Positions 9,040-20,739 are shown, numbered from the stretch's first letter. The stretch: DNA of 64,000 nt from Prorocentrum cordatum (GCA_963575745.1 CAUYUJ010018623.1:112001-176000), one strand, 5' to 3'. The notes: a model not told the origin generated them from the sequence alone. A program made the numbers and translations.

Positions 9040-9738
9040 TTGGTTTAGTTGTTCTGATGGCCTTGTCTAGTTGTCCTAGGGTCTCGTTTAGTTTTGCTAG
9101 GGTCTTGTTTAGTTTTCGTGTGGTTTCGTTTAGTTGTGGTAGGGTCTTGTTTAGTTGTCCTAGGGTCTCGCTTAGTTTCGGCAGGGTCCTGTTTAGTTGT
9201 CCTAGGGTCTCGTTTAGTTTTGCGAGTGTCCTGTTTAGTTTTCGTAGGGTCTCGTTTAGTTTTGGTAGGGTCGTGTTTAGTTTTCCGAGGCTCTCGTTTA
9301 GTTTTGCTTGGGTCCTGTTTAGTTGTCCCAGGGTTTGGTTTAGTTGTCCTAGGGTCTTGTTTAGTTTTCTTAGGGCCTCGTTTAGTTTGGATAGGGTCCT
9401 GTTTAGTTGTCCTAGGGTCTCGTTTAGTTTTGGTAGGGTCTTGTTTAGTTGTCCGAGGTCTCGTTTAGTTGTTGCAGGGTCATGTTTAGTTTTCCCAGGG
9501 TCTCGTTTAGTTTTGTTGGGATCATGATTATTTGTTCTAAGGTCTCGCTTAGTTTTTGGTAGGGTCATGTTTAGTTTGCCTAGGGTATCGTTTAGTTTTG
9601 GTAGGGTCCTGTTTAGTTTTCCGAAGGCATCGTATACTTTTGCTCGGGTCCTGTTTATTTTTTCCGAGGGTCTCGTTTAGTTTCCGCGAGGTCTCTTTTA
9701 GTTTTGGCGGGGTCTTGTTTTTTGTTTTCTTAATCTCT
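9040..9738 (-). repeat. 21/42-bp satellite, minus orientation
   Basis: Alternating 21-base half-units, in the minus reading CTAAACGAGACCCTAGGA and CTAAACAGGACCCTACCA, build a 42-base unit. Because 21 is divisible by three and the units contain few stops, long spurious ORFs appear on both strands. Confidence 0.93.
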
Positions 9739-9740
9739 CT

Positions 9741-9753
9741 CCCCCCCCCCCCC
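9741..9753. repeat. C13 homopolymer at the satellite strand switch
   Basis: A run of 13 C separates the minus-oriented satellite on the left from the plus-oriented satellite on the right. Confidence 0.9.
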
Positions 9754-9764
9754 TCGGCCCCATG

Positions 9765-12150
9765 AAAAGTAGACGAGGCCCCAGCAGAAACCCAAGCGAG
9801 ACCCTAGGAAAACTAAACAGGACCCTGCCAAAACCAAACGAGACCCTAGGACAACTAAACAGGGCCCCACCAAACATAAACGAGACTTTGCGAAAACTAA
9901 ACAGGACCCTAGCAAAAGTATACGATACCTTAGGAAACTAAACAGGACCCCACCAAAACTAAACGAGACCCTAGACCGTAGCAGAACTAAACGAGACCCT
10001 AGGACAATTAAGCAGGACACTGAAACAATGTCAACAGGACCCTAGCAACACTAAACGAGACCTTCGGAAAACTAAACAGGACCTTGCCAACATTAAACGA
10101 TACCCTAGGACAATTAAACAGGACCCTACCACAACTAAACGAGACCCTCGGACAACTGAACAGGACCGTATCAAAACTAAACGAGACCTTAGGACAACTA
10201 AACAGGAAGGACCCCGCCAAAATTAAACGAGACCCTCGGACAACTAAACAGGACCATGCCAAAATTAATCGAGACCCCAGGGAAACTAAACATGACCCTA
10301 ACAAAATTAAACGAGACCCTACGGATGCTAAACAGGACACTAGCAAAACTAAACGAGACCCCACGAAAACTAAACAGGACCCTACCAAAACTAAACGAGA
10401 CCCTAGGACAACTACACAAGACCATAATAAAAAATATACAAGACATTAGGACAAAGAAACAGGACCCTACCAAAACTAAACGGGGCCCTGGGACAACGAA
10501 ACAGGACCCGAGCAAAACTAAACGAAACCCTAGGACAACTAAGCAGGACCCTACCAAAACTAAACGGGACCTTATGAAAACATGGCCCTAGCAAAACTAA
10601 ACGAGACCCTAGGAAAAGTAAACAGGACCCTACCAAAACTAAACGAGACCCTACGAAAACTAAACAGGACCCCACCAAAACTAAACGAGACCCTAGGACA
10701 ACTAAACAGGACCCCACCAAAACTAAAAGATACCTTAGGACAACGAAACATGACCTTAGGAAAGTTAAGCGAGACCCTAGGATAACTAAACATGACCCTA
10801 GCAAAACTAAACGAGACCCTAGGACAACTAAACAGGACTCTGCCAAATTTAAACGAGACCTTAGGAACAAATAACCAGGACCCTAGCACAACTAAACGAG
10901 ACCCTAGGACCACTCAACAGGACCCCACCAAAACTAAGCGAGACCCTCGGCAAACTAATCAGGACCCCGCCAACAATTAAACGAGACCCTCGGAAAAACT
11001 AAACAGGACCATGCCACAACTGATCGAGATCCTAGGACAACTAAACCGGATTCTAACACAACTAAACGAGACCCTAGGAAAACTAAACAGGACCTTAGCA
11101 AACGTAAACGAGACCATAGGACAACTAAACATGACCTTAGCAACCTAAACGAGACCATAGGAAAACTAAACAGGACCCTACCAAAACTAAACGAGGCCCT
11201 AGGAAAACTTAACAGGACCCTACCAAAACTAAACGAGACCCTAGCAGCAAAAAAAAACAACTGAACAGGACCCAAGCAAACCTACACGAGCCCCGAGGGA
11301 AACTAAACATCCCCACCAAAACTAAACGGAAACCTAGGAAAACTAAACAGGACCCTAACAAAAGTAAACGAGACCCTAGGAACACTAAGCAGGACCTTAC
11401 CACAATTAAACGGGACCGTAGGACAACTAAAGAGGACCCTACCAAAACTAAACGAGACCCTCGGGAAACTGAACAGGAGCCTACCAAATTTAAACGAGAC
11501 CCTAGGAAAACGAAGCAGGACCCTACCAACACCTGAACGAGACCATAGGAAAACTAAACAGGGCCCTAGCAACATTAGATACCCTGGGAAAACTAGACAG
11601 GGCCTTGCCAACACTAAACGAGACCCTCGGACAACTAAACAGGGCCCTACCAAAACTAAACGAGACCCTGGTACAACTAAACAGGACCCTACCCAATCTC
11701 AACGAGACCCTCGGATAACTAAACAGGACCCTAGCAAAATAAGCGAGACCCTAGGACATCGAAACAGGACCCGACCAAAACTAAACGAGACCCTCGGACA
11801 ACTAAACAGCACCCCGCCAAAACTAAACGAGACCATAGGACAACTAAACAGGACCCTAGCAAAACTAAACGAGACCATAGGACAACTAAACAGGGCTCTA
11901 CCAAAACTAAACGAGACCCTAGTACAACCAAAGAGGACCTTACCAAAATTGAAGGAGACCCTAGGAAAACTAAACATGACCCTACCAAAACTAACGAGAC
12001 CATATGGAACTAAACAGGACCCTACCAACATTAAACGGGACCCTAGCAAAACTAAACAGGACCTAAGCACAATTCAACGAGACCCTAGGACAACTAAACA
12101 GGGCCCTACCAAAACTGAACGATACCCTAGGGAAACGAAACGGGGAATGG

Positions 12151-12189
<39 letters not shown>

Positions 12190-13203
12190 GGGGGTGGACT
12201 AGACAAGACCATCGGAAAACTAGACAAGACCATGGAAAGACTTAGACAAGACCATAGGACAACTAGACGAGACCCCAGGAAAAGTAGACAAGGCCCCAGC
12301 AAAACTAAACGAGACCCCAGGAAAACTAAACAGGACCCTACCAACAATAAACGAGACCCGAGAAACAACTAAACAGGACCCTAGCAACAGTAAACGATAC
12401 CTTGCGAACACTAATCAGGACCCTACCAAAACTAACCGTGACCCTAGGAAACCTAAACAGGACCCTGCCAGAATTAAACGTGACCCGAGGAAAACTAAAC
12501 AGGGCCCTACCAAAACTAAACGATACCCTAGGAAAACTAAACTGGACCAAAGAAAAACTAGACGAGACCATAGGACAACTAAACATGACCATGCCGAAAC
12601 TAAACGAGACCCTAGGACAACTAAACATGACACCAGCAAAGCTAAACGAGACCCTAGGACAACCAAACATGACCCCAGCAAAACTAAACGAGATCCTGGG
12701 ACAACTAGACAAGACCTTAGGACAATTAAACCAGACACTAGGAAAATTAAACATGACCCTACCATAACTAAACGAGATCCTAGGACAAATAAACAGGTTT
12801 CACCACAAGTAAACGAGACCATGCGAAAACTAAGCAGGACCCTAGCAACACCAAGCGAGACCCTCGGATAACTAAACAGTCCCTACCAAAGCTAAACGAG
12901 ACCTCAGGAAAACATGACCCTACCAAAGCTAAACGAGACCTTAGGACAACTAAACAGGACCCTAGCAACACTAAACGAGACCCTAGGAAAACCAGACAAG
13001 ACCATAGGACAACTAAACAAGACATTAGGAAAACTAAACAGGACCCTACATAACCTTACCTAACCATAGGAAAACTAAACAGGACCCGAGCACAACGAAA
13101 CGAGACCATAGGAAAACTAAACAGGACCATACCAAAACTAAACGAGACCCGAGGACAACTAAACAAGACCCTAGCAAAACTAAACGAGACCTTAGGAAAA
13201 AAT
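9765..13203 (+). repeat. 21/42-bp satellite, plus orientation, largest array
   Basis: About 3.4 kb of 42-base units alternate CTAAACGAGACCCTAGGA-type and CTAAACAGGACCCTACCA-type halves. The + strand is strongly depleted in T. A 35-base G run interrupts the array at 12154-12188. Units just after it, and just after the C13 run at 9741, share a variant with GTAGAC(A/G)AGGCCCCAGC, so both breaks may descend from the same sequence. Confidence 0.95.
12154..12188 (+). repeat. G35 homopolymer
   Basis: An uninterrupted run of 35 G is preceded by GGGGA and followed by TGGGGGTGG. It can form G-quadruplexes, and its exact length may be a sequencing artefact. Confidence 0.85.
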
Positions 13204-13244
13204 TATCCTGGCGAAAGACCCAACCATAAGCAATTGTTGGTAAC

Positions 13245-14990
13245 GCGTTGTGGGTGCCGCTTTCGGTGGGGCTCCATATGGGGCCACGAAGCGCTGCCTT
13301 GGATGGGGGAACCGCATGCGGACTGCGCCACCGGGGCGGGCCTTCGGTGGAGCTCCCTATGGGGCTACGAAACGCTGCCCTGGGTGGGGGAACCGCATGC
13401 GAACTGCGCCACTGGGGCCTTCGGTGGAGCTCCCTATGGTGCCACGAAACGCTGCCCTGGGTGGGGGAAGCGCATGCGAACTGCGCCACGGGGGCTTTCG
13501 GTGGAGCTCCCCATGGGGCCACGAAGCGCTGCCCTGGGTGGGGGAACCGCATGCGAGAGCAGCCACTGGGGCCTCCGGTGGAGCTCCCTATGGGGCCACG
13601 AAACGCTGCCCTGGGTGGGGGAACCGCATGCGAGAGCAGCCACTGGGGCCTTCGGTGGAGCTCCCTATGGGGCCACGAAGCGCTGCCCTGGGTGGGGGAA
13701 CCGCATGCGAACACCCCCACTGGGGCCTTCGGTGGAGCTCCCTATGGGGCCACGAAGCGCTGCCCTGGTGGGGGAACCGCATGCGAACACCCCCACTGGG
13801 GCCTTCAGTGGAGCTCCCTATGGGGCTACGAAACGCTGCCCTGGGTGGGGGAACCGCATGCGAACACCCCCACTGGGGCCTTCGGTGGAGCTCCCTATGG
13901 GGCCACGAAACGCTGCCCTGGGTGGGGGAACCGCATGCGAACACCCCCACTGGGGCCTTCGGTGGAGCTCCCTATGGGGCCACGAAACGCTGCCCTGGGT
14001 GGGGGAACCGCATGCGAACACCCCCACTGGGGCCTTCGGTGGAGCTCCCTATGGGGCCACGAAACGCTGCCCTGGGTGGGGGAACCGCATGCGAACACCC
14101 CCACTGGGGCCTTCGGTGGAGCTCCCTATGGGGCCACGAAACGCTGCCCTGGGTGGGGGAACCGCATGCGAACACCCCCACTGGGGCCTTCGGTGGAGCT
14201 CCCTATGGGGCCACGAAACGCTGCCCTGGGTGGGGGAACCGCATGCGAACACCCCCACTGGGGCCTTCGGTGGAGCTCCCTATGGGGCTACGAAACGCTG
14301 CCCTGGGTGGGGGAACCGCATGCGAACACCCCCACTGGGGCCTTCGGTGGAGCTCCCTATGGGGCCACGAAACGCTGCCCTGGGTGGGGGAACCGCATGC
14401 GAACACCCCCACTGGGGCCTTCGGTGGAGCTCCCTATGGGGCTACGAAACGCTGCCCTGGGTGGGGGAACCGCATGCGAACACCCCCACTGGGGCCTTCG
14501 GTGGAGCTCCCTATGGGGCCACGAAACGCTGCCCTGGGTGGGGGAACCGCATGCGAACACCCCCACTGGGGCCTTCGGTGGAGCTCCCTATGGGGCCACG
14601 AAACGCTGCCCTGGGTGGGGGAACCGCATGCGAACAGCCCACTGGGCCCTTCGGTGGAGCTCCCTATGGGGCTACGAAACGCTGCCCTGGGTGGGGGAAC
14701 CGCATGCGAACACCCCCACTGGGGCCTTCGGTGGAGCTCCCTATGGGGCCACGAAACGCTGCCCTGGGTGGGGGAACCGCATGCGAACACCCCCACTGGG
14801 GCCTTCGGTGGAGCTCCCTATGGGGCTACGAAACGCTGCCCTGGGTGGGGGAACCGCATGCGAACACCCCCACTGGGGCCTTGCGGTGGAGCTCCCTATG
14901 GGGCCACGAAACGCTGCCCTGGGTGGGGGAACCGCATGCGAACGCCCCCACTGGGCCTTCGGTGGAGCTCCCTATGGGGCTACGAAACGC
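13245..14990 (+). repeat. 77-bp tandem repeat array
   Basis: About 22-23 head-to-tail copies of a 77-base unit contain GGGTGGGGGAACCGCATGCG, ACTGGGGCCTTCGGTGGAGC and CCACGAAACGCTGCCCT. The inner copies are nearly identical; those at the left edge (13250-13560) are more divergent, which fits array growth from the middle or right. Since 77 is not a multiple of three, the array stays open in all frames and gives long spurious ORFs that rotate frame every unit. No spacers are present, so it is not a CRISPR array. Confidence 0.96.
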
Positions 14991-15120
14991 GTGAGAGGTG
15001 TGCCGAGAGCAGAGGCAAGGAGGGGGAGGAGGGAGGAGAGGAGGAAGGAGAGGAACGCGGGGCACCGTCTCTTCAAAACGAGGACCCAACACCACAGGAT
15101 GGTTGGGAAAAAAGAAAAGT
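14991..15120. other. GA-rich linker between 77-bp and 42-bp arrays
   Basis: This unique purine-rich stretch (AGGAGGGGGAGGAGGGAGG) occupies the same relative place as the linkers after the two 90-bp arrays, between a long-unit array and a 42-bp array. Confidence 0.6.
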
Positions 15121-16388
15121 AACCAGGACCTTGCCAAAACTAAACGAGACCCTAGGAAAACGCAACAGGACCCTCGCAACACTAAACGAGACCATAGGAC
15201 AATTAAACAGGACCCTACCAAAACTAGACGAGACCCTAGGAAAACTAAGCAATACCCTAGCCAAACTAAACGGGACCTTAGGAAAACTACACAGGACCTC
15301 ACCAAAACTAAACGTGACCCTAGAACAACTAAACATGACAATGCCAAAATTAGACAAGACCTTGGGACAACTAAGCAGGACCCTACCAACACTAAACGGG
15401 ACCATAGGAAAACTAGACAGGACCCTAACAGAACTAAACGAGACCCTAGGACAACCAAATAGGACCCTACCAAAACTAAACGAGACCCTAGGACAACTGA
15501 ACATGACCCTGGCAACACTAAACGGGACCCTCGGAGAAAAAAAAAGACATGACCTAGCAAAACTAAACGAGACCCCAGGACAACTAAGCAGGACCCTACC
15601 ACAACTAAACGAGACCCTCGGACAACTAAACAGGACCCTGGCAAAACTAAACCAGACCCTAGGAACATTAAACATGACCCTCGCAAAACTAAACGAGACC
15701 CTAGGCCAACTAAACAGGACCCGACCAACACTAAACGAGACCCTCGGGAAACTGAGCAGGACCCCGCCAACACTTAACGAGACCCTAGGAAAACGGAACA
15801 GGACCCGGCCAAAACTAAACGAGACCCTAGGACAATTAAACAGGACCCTACCAAAATTAAACGAGACCCTAGGACAACTAAACATGACCCTACCACAATT
15901 AAACGAGACCCTAGGACAACTAAACAGGACCCTACCAAAACTAGGCGAGCCCGTAGGACAATTAAAGATGACCCTAGCAAAACTAGACGAGACCTTAGGA
16001 CAACTACACAGGACCCTGGCAAAACTAAGCGAGACCATATGACAACTAAACAGGACCCTACCAAAACTAAACGAGGCCCTACGACAACTAAACCAGACCC
16101 TAGCAAAACTAAACGAGACCCTAGAAACAGGTCCCTAGCAAAACTAAACGAGACCCTAGGACAACTAAACAGGACCCTACCACAACTAAACGAGACCATA
16201 GGAAAACTAAGTTGAACCCTACCAAATCTAAACGGTACCATCGGAAAACGAAACAGTACCCTAGCCAAACTAAACGACGCCCTAGGACAACTAAACAGGA
16301 CCCTGCCACAACTCCACGAGACCATAGGAAAACTATGCCAAAACTGACGAGACCCTAGGAAAAGCAAACAGGACCCTACCACAAATTA
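15121..16388 (+). repeat. 21/42-bp satellite, plus orientation
   Basis: The same 42-base unit as at 9765-13203 repeats here, followed directly by the 185-bp module. Confidence 0.94.
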
Positions 16389-16578
16389 CGCTACCGAGGA
16401 ACCCCACATACTTAATTTAAATCTTATGTGTTTGCTGGTGTATTATATATATAGAGAGATGCGCAATCCTGCGTTCTGAGCGCTCGTCGCGAATGTTCCC
16501 CATGTGTCATCCAACGCCAAATTGCTTGACCCTCCTCCCTCTTCCCAGCCTTCTTTCCTCCATCGAGGACAGATTCGA
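16389..16578 (+). repeat. 185-bp module, copy 1
   Basis: It begins ATTACGCTACCGAGGAAC, runs through an AT-rich stretch (CACATACTTAATTTAAA), TGCGCAATCCTGCGTTCTGA and GTCGCGAATGTTCCCC, and ends CATCGAGGACAGATTCGA. The same sequence, with small differences, is at 33912-34097. Here the match stops after ...GATTCGA at 16578, where the 13-kb Helitron-bearing segment starts. Confidence 0.9.
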
Positions 16579-16582
16579 TGTG

Positions 16583-16600
16583 GTCACCGAGGGCCTTTTC
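16583..16600 (+). repeat. GTCACCGAGGGCC motif at the insertion edge
   Basis: The motif reads GTCACCGAGGGCCTTTTC and starts five bases after the last base shared with the unoccupied copy of the module. The same motif occurs about 15 times inside the Helitron segment. Confidence 0.7.
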
Positions 16601-16703
16601 CTGGGGCGGTAAAAAGCAATGAGGCAATGCAAGACGATCTGCCACATCGCGCCTCGTCAGGGGGCCCACTGTGGAAGCCAGTGCCAATCAAACCCCTTGC
16701 GCA

Positions 16704-16729
16704 ATCGCTCTAGGAAGCTCTAGAGCGAT
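16704..16729. other. Perfect 10-bp hairpin near the Helitron 3' side
   Basis: ATCGCTCTAG at 16704-16713 pairs with CTAGAGCGAT at 16720-16729 across a six-base loop. On the minus strand it lies about 360 bases past the helicase stop and 125 bases inside the inferred edge. It is too far from the edge to be a canonical Helitron terminal hairpin, and may be a transcript-end structure or a remnant. Confidence 0.45.
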
Positions 16730-17087
16730 CCTTTCTCCCTCCCTCCCTTCATGTTGCATTATCCCGCACCCCTGCCTCCCCTTCTCACCTGGGCGGGCGT
16801 ACTTTTCTTAGCTTTGTCTCATGCAGTCTCCACGTGTCCCCGCGTCTCTTCGACGGAGAGTCTCTGAGCCGCGCGCGCAAAGGAGTTGCAAACCAGACAT
16901 AATCCACCTGCGTGCAATCTGCGAGTGACCTTCGATGAAAAATCTCTGGGCTGCGGTTGGCACGTGGACAACAGATGGGCGGGCGATCAGAAAACGTCAA
17001 GCAGCGGCGCATGCCGCGCGAATTTGACGCGGCTGGACAGCGCTGCCTTTGTCGGAAAGACTCGGGCGCCCGTGAACTCCAACGACC

Positions 17088-17573
17088 TCACGCCGCCGGC
17101 AAGATCCATTGGCGTTCCAGAGCGAGGGCCTCGATCTCCCGCGTCTCCGTAGCCATGCGCTCATCAAACTTCTGGAGGGCTTTGAGCACGGACGGAGGTG
17201 GGCCCTTCTGCAAGACCTCCCGTGGCGGTGGCCGAAGCAAGAGCATGTCTTCCATGCAAGTGGCTCTGCTGAGCATCACGTACAGGTGCAGCCACCAGGT
17301 CTCCTCTCTTTCCTCCGGTCTGCCGATGCTCTTGTCCTGCGCGCAATCGATGGTCACCCCCGTGCGGATCGTCTGGCCCTGTGACGCGGTGGATGTCAGG
17401 AAGCGCCCGTGCGTGAGCGCGTACCCATACCTTTTGACCCGGTGCGTTTTGTTGGCGCTTGTCCACTTGAAGTTCGCCTCCATGAGCGGGGGGCAGAACA
17501 GGCCGTTCGCCTTCTTTGTCGATTCCGAAAGAGTTGGCGAGGGCGGCGACCACGTCCGGGCTCTGCTTCTCAA
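17088..17573 (-). CDS. Helitron helicase, C-terminal part (SF1 motifs V and VI)
   Basis: This continues the PIF1-type helicase in a second frame. The block GRFLTSTASQGQTIRTGVTI corresponds to SF1 motif V, and WLHLYVMLSRATCMEDMLLL to motif VI with its arginine finger. These residues couple ATP hydrolysis to DNA unwinding in the helicase family. Downstream, LKALQKFDERMATETREIEAL looks helical, and the frame stops at 17088. The upstream helicase frame (17164-18897) loses protein character around 17520-17570, so a frameshift lies there. A further minus-strand stretch near 16785-16950 might encode residual C-terminus, but this is weak. Confidence 0.65.
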   Translation of the reverse strand: MRSRARTWSPPSPTLSESTKKANGLFCPPLMEANFKWTSANKTHRVKRYGYALTHGRFLTSTASQGQTIRTGVTIDCAQDKSIGRPEEREETWWLHLYVMLSRATCMEDMLLLRPPPREVLQKGPPPSVLKALQKFDERMATETREIEALALERQWILPAA

Positions 17574-18897
17574 ACTTGCGCACCTGCATCCGGATTCCGG
17601 CAGGCAGAAAGCGCGGGCGGAAGATCTCCCCTGGCGCGCACGCGTCGTACCTAACCTGGTCGCTGCTCTCGAACACGAAGCTCACTATGGTGGCCTTCTG
17701 CTCCTGGACCAAGCTCTTGCGCTTGGACACCTTGACGGTGAATCTCACCTCCATGCCCACGCGCGCTGGAAGAACTCCGTGCATGTGCCCCGTCTCGCAA
17801 GGGTTCGGCACGTTCAGCAGCCTTTTGCAAGCCTCCACTGTTTCCTGTGGTGTGCCGCAGGAGACGCCCTCGTCCTTTGACTGCAGGAAGACCAGCGGCA
17901 CGCCCATGGCGCGAGAGTCGACCATGGTCCGGCGAGATATCCATCGGCACAGCGTACTCCAGTACCAGGCCATCCCGAATCCGGTCGCAAACTTCTCCTC
18001 GTCGCGCCTCGGGCCCCTCACTCTGGTCGTGCAGTCGGTGGCGACCCGAGCCTGGAAGCCTGCCCAGACATAGTCGGGGATCCGTCTCGCGTGGCGCATG
18101 CAGGCGAGGAGCTCGATCAGCGGGTCGCCCGGCTTGAAGCGCTTTGCGCCCTTCAGCTCGATCCCGTGGGGCACTTTGCCGAACGCTCTAATGGCGTGCT
18201 GCACTTCCACGCTCGGAGGCGGATCCAACTTGTAATTGCCGTGCTCATCTTTCTCTTGGACGTCCCTGATGAGCCCTCTGGCTTTCGTCGGGGTGAGCTG
18301 GAGGAAGTCGCCCAAGCGAATGACGATGGGGACTCGCCCAAAATGGTGGTGGTCCTTCCTGTAGTTGGACTCGTCCACGGCGAACTCCTGGCGCCTGCCG
18401 AACATGCACCTGAAGTCCAGCATGTTGTAGAGGTATGCAGATATCATGCTGATCTCCTCCATGATGAGCACGCGCACTCGGCGCCAGCGCTGCTCCAGCT
18501 TCTTGAGCTTCGCCTGGATGGGCCGCATCTTGGCGTTCGTATACTCCTGCACGCCCATGCCTCCGGCTCCGTGCATCGTCATGGCCTCCACGTTCGCCGT
18601 CGAGGTATTCTTGGCCTGAGCGTTGGAGAAGGCCGCCACGACGAGGCTCGGACTGGCTTTGCTCTCTTCAGGCCAGATGTGGTTCACCGCCTTGAAAACG
18701 AGCTCCTGAACCACGTGCGTCTTGCCGGATCCGCCCTGGCCAAGTAGAAGGATGTGGTGGACCTTGCGCTGGTGGCAGGGGGTGCCGTTCTTCTCGTCGT
18801 GCCAGACCTGGTCACAGGGATCAGCAAAGCGCATGGCAAATATTACCTGGTCCCGAGTGAGCCGCTTTTTCTCAGGCAATCCAGCCACGAGGTCCAT
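17520..18897 (-). CDS. Helitron PIF1-like SF1 helicase, N-terminal part
   Basis: The open frame 17164-18897 shows classic PIF1/SF1 motifs. Walker A is LGQGGSGKT (residues about 52-60), Walker B is VLIMEEISMISAYLYNMLD (about 143-161), and the sensor is RLGDFLQLTPTKA (about 194-206). The protein would unwind the displaced strand during rolling-circle transposition. Its Rep partner is encoded upstream on the same strand, as in canonical RepHel proteins. The last part of the frame, past about 17520, is out of register and gives way to the frame at 17088-17573. The annotated start is simply the first Met in frame; real coding continues from 18843-19538. Confidence 0.8.
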
Positions 18898-18959
18898 GAT
18901 GTAAGCGCTCGGGGTAGCGTGCGCGCCCGCCTCGTCGAATGACGCCGGCTCGGGGTCCC

Positions 18960-19538
18960 TCCCGCGCCAGGCGCCTTCTCCTCGTCGTCAGAGTCGCTTT
19001 CGTCTGTGGTCTTGTCCTGGAATGCAAAATCCTGCAGTCTGAGCATATGGAGCTGCTTGTCCACGTGGTCCGTGCCGCTCCACACGTCCAGCATGCTGTC
19101 GTGCAGACCGCGGCATTGCAGACGCCATGCTTCCCCGTGGCCTTGGTCGAACAGGCGAACAGCGCGCGAGTGGTCGAGGAGGACGTCCTTCCAGTCCATG
19201 CACGGAAGGGCCAGCAGCTCTTTCTCGAAGGCTCGGAGCCGGGTCCTATGGCCGTAGGTCAGCGTTTTCCTGAAGTCCTCGGAACTCCTCATCCCCAGAA
19301 GGGGCAGCTCCTCGAAAGTGCCGATCTTCAACTGCGGCGCAGCGGGAGGGTCGTCCGCCGCGTCGCCCGCCCCCTCGCCGTCGCTAGGCCCGTCTCCGCC
19401 AGCGGTCATGCGGAGGCACGCCTGGTGAACGGCAGCGTCGGACTGGTACTGACGCGGGCGGTGCTCCATGCGCCCCCTCGCGAGGCCCTCCAGGTTCTGC
19501 GCGACCTGCAGCCCGGCGAGGGCGGCGCGCTGCTTCAC
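18960..19538 (-). CDS. Helitron polyprotein segment between Rep and helicase
   Basis: The open frame 18843-19538 is rich in charged residues. It contains GTFEELPLLGMRSSEDFRK, LRAFEKELLALPCMDWKD and an acidic Ser/Asp stretch (DESDSDDEEK) near residue 190. No domain is recognised. Position and strand suggest it is the linker that leads into the helicase frame, with which its end overlaps at 18843-18897. The boundary is probably a frameshift or a small intron near 18900-18960. Confidence 0.45.
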
Positions 19539-19883
19539 CTTGGCTCGCTCCTTGCTCTTGTCAGGACCTCAGGGGCACGAGAGGCGGGAAGCACGGAAGC
19601 ACACTGGCAAGCAACGCGGAATCATCCAAAACGCGGAGAGGTGGCAGCGCGCGCCGAGAGCACGCGATGGGCCCGACGAGCGGGCCTGGCGTTCTGACCG
19701 AATCCCAGGAAGAAGTGGGGGTTTCCGACGGCCGTTTTCTGGAAAACGTTAAATCCCTGAGACTCGTTCGGCATCTAAAAACCAACGACGCACGCGACGA
19801 CGCTGACGACGACCTCGACAGTCTCCTGAGATCGACAGGGCCACCGACGCAGCCGACGATCTCGAGCGGAGCATCGGTCGGGG

Positions 19884-20405
19884 CTATAGATCGGCGCCAC
19901 TGAGCGCGCGGCAATGATCCGGATCGGCTTCCCCGACGTGGCCGCGCTCCAGCCAGGCCCCGTGTTGCGCTGCAATGACCTCTTCCGTCTCCCACAGGGA
20001 TGGGTACTCGGACCTGTCCAGGAACCGCCGCCGGCCCTCTGCTGCGTCCCCCTCCATCTCCCGCTGGTAACGTATCCAATTCGCCGAGAACGCCGTGGCC
20101 GGCGTGAAGTACTCCCGGGAGCCGTCTGGCAACGGCGGACACATGGGTGCAAATGCTTCCAGTTCGGCCATCTCCTCAGTCAGAGTGTCGCTGTACGCTT
20201 TAGCCGAGGGGCGCAGCAGCAACTGCTTGTACATGGCGGCTGTTTCCGAATCCTGCGTGTGCGACGGCATCTGGAACCCATCGAACATGGGAGCTCGCAA
20301 CACGGCGGTCAACCGCTGGACTCGGGTCTTGGCGTGGGTGTATTTCGGGTCGAAGTCGGCCTCAATGGCATTGGACTTCTTCTCTGTGCCTGGAGCACAT
20401 GGCAA
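19884..20405 (-). CDS. Helitron polyprotein segment downstream of the Tyr pair
   Basis: This minus-strand frame reads GTEKKSNAIEADFDPKYTHA, then a region with YKQLLLRPSAKAYSDTLTEE, and ends near SLWETEEVIAAQHGAWLERG. No named domain is recognised. It lies between the Rep C-terminus (20740-21923) and the pre-helicase segment (18960-19538), so it is likely part of the same protein. The intervening 19540-19880 has no good minus-strand coding and may be intronic. Upstream, 20406-20735 is purine-rich repetitive sequence containing one GTCACCGAGGGCC motif and is probably an intron. Confidence 0.45.
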   Translation of the reverse strand: MPCAPGTEKKSNAIEADFDPKYTHAKTRVQRLTAVLRAPMFDGFQMPSHTQDSETAAMYKQLLLRPSAKAYSDTLTEEMAELEAFAPMCPPLPDGSREYFTPATAFSANWIRYQREMEGDAAEGRRRFLDRSEYPSLWETEEVIAAQHGAWLERGHVGEADPDHCRALSGADL

Positions 20406-20735
20406 GCAAGGGAGCCTCATTGCCTACTCCTCTCTCTCCCTCGGCCAGTCTAGGACTTCCTCGGCCCTGCGCCCGACTATCTCCGACGCCAGAGTTGTTC
20501 TCCTCCTAGCCCACCTCCTTTTCTCTCTGCTCCTGCACCTCTCTGCTCCTGCACCTCGTCTCTCTGCTCCTGCACCTGCTCTTCTCCTGCTCCTGCTCCT
20601 GCACCTGTTTCCTTCGGCCTGAAAACGGCCCTCGGTGACCTCCCCACTCTCCTCTTCGCCTCTCCCCCTGTTCCTCCTCGCGGCCCCCCCCCCTATCCCC
20701 CTTCCCCCTCCCCCTTCGGTTCCCAAGGCGCGTCC
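20406..20735 (-). other. Probable intron: GCAGGA-rich repeat plus GTCACCGAGGGCC motif
   Basis: On the minus strand this is a run of GAGGAG, GGTGCAGGAGCAGGAGCAG and AGAGAG units. The motif GTCACCGAGGGCCGTTTTC lies at about 20621-20640, in the same orientation as transcription. The flanking frames are both protein-like, while this stretch is not. Confidence 0.5.
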
Positions 20736-20739
20736 TTGG

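Noticed and set aside
9765-13203. Degenerate telomere repeat (CCCTA and CTAAAC occur within each unit)
   Set aside because: The unit is 21/42 bases with no consecutive CCCTAAA copies, so the resemblance to TTTAGGG telomeres is too loose.
13245-14990. Possible CRISPR-like array
   Set aside because: Units are contiguous with no variable spacers and no cas-like genes, and the context is eukaryotic.
13250-16042. 930-codon ORF across the 77-bp and 42-bp arrays
   Set aside because: The repeats lack stop codons in most frames, similar ORFs exist on both strands and in all frames, and indels break them at array edges. There is no domain or codon bias.
16704-16729. Hairpin as the canonical 3' terminal hairpin of the Helitron
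   Set aside because: It lies about 125 bases inside the inferred edge and no CTRR follows within the usual short distance. It is kept only as an unexplained hairpin.
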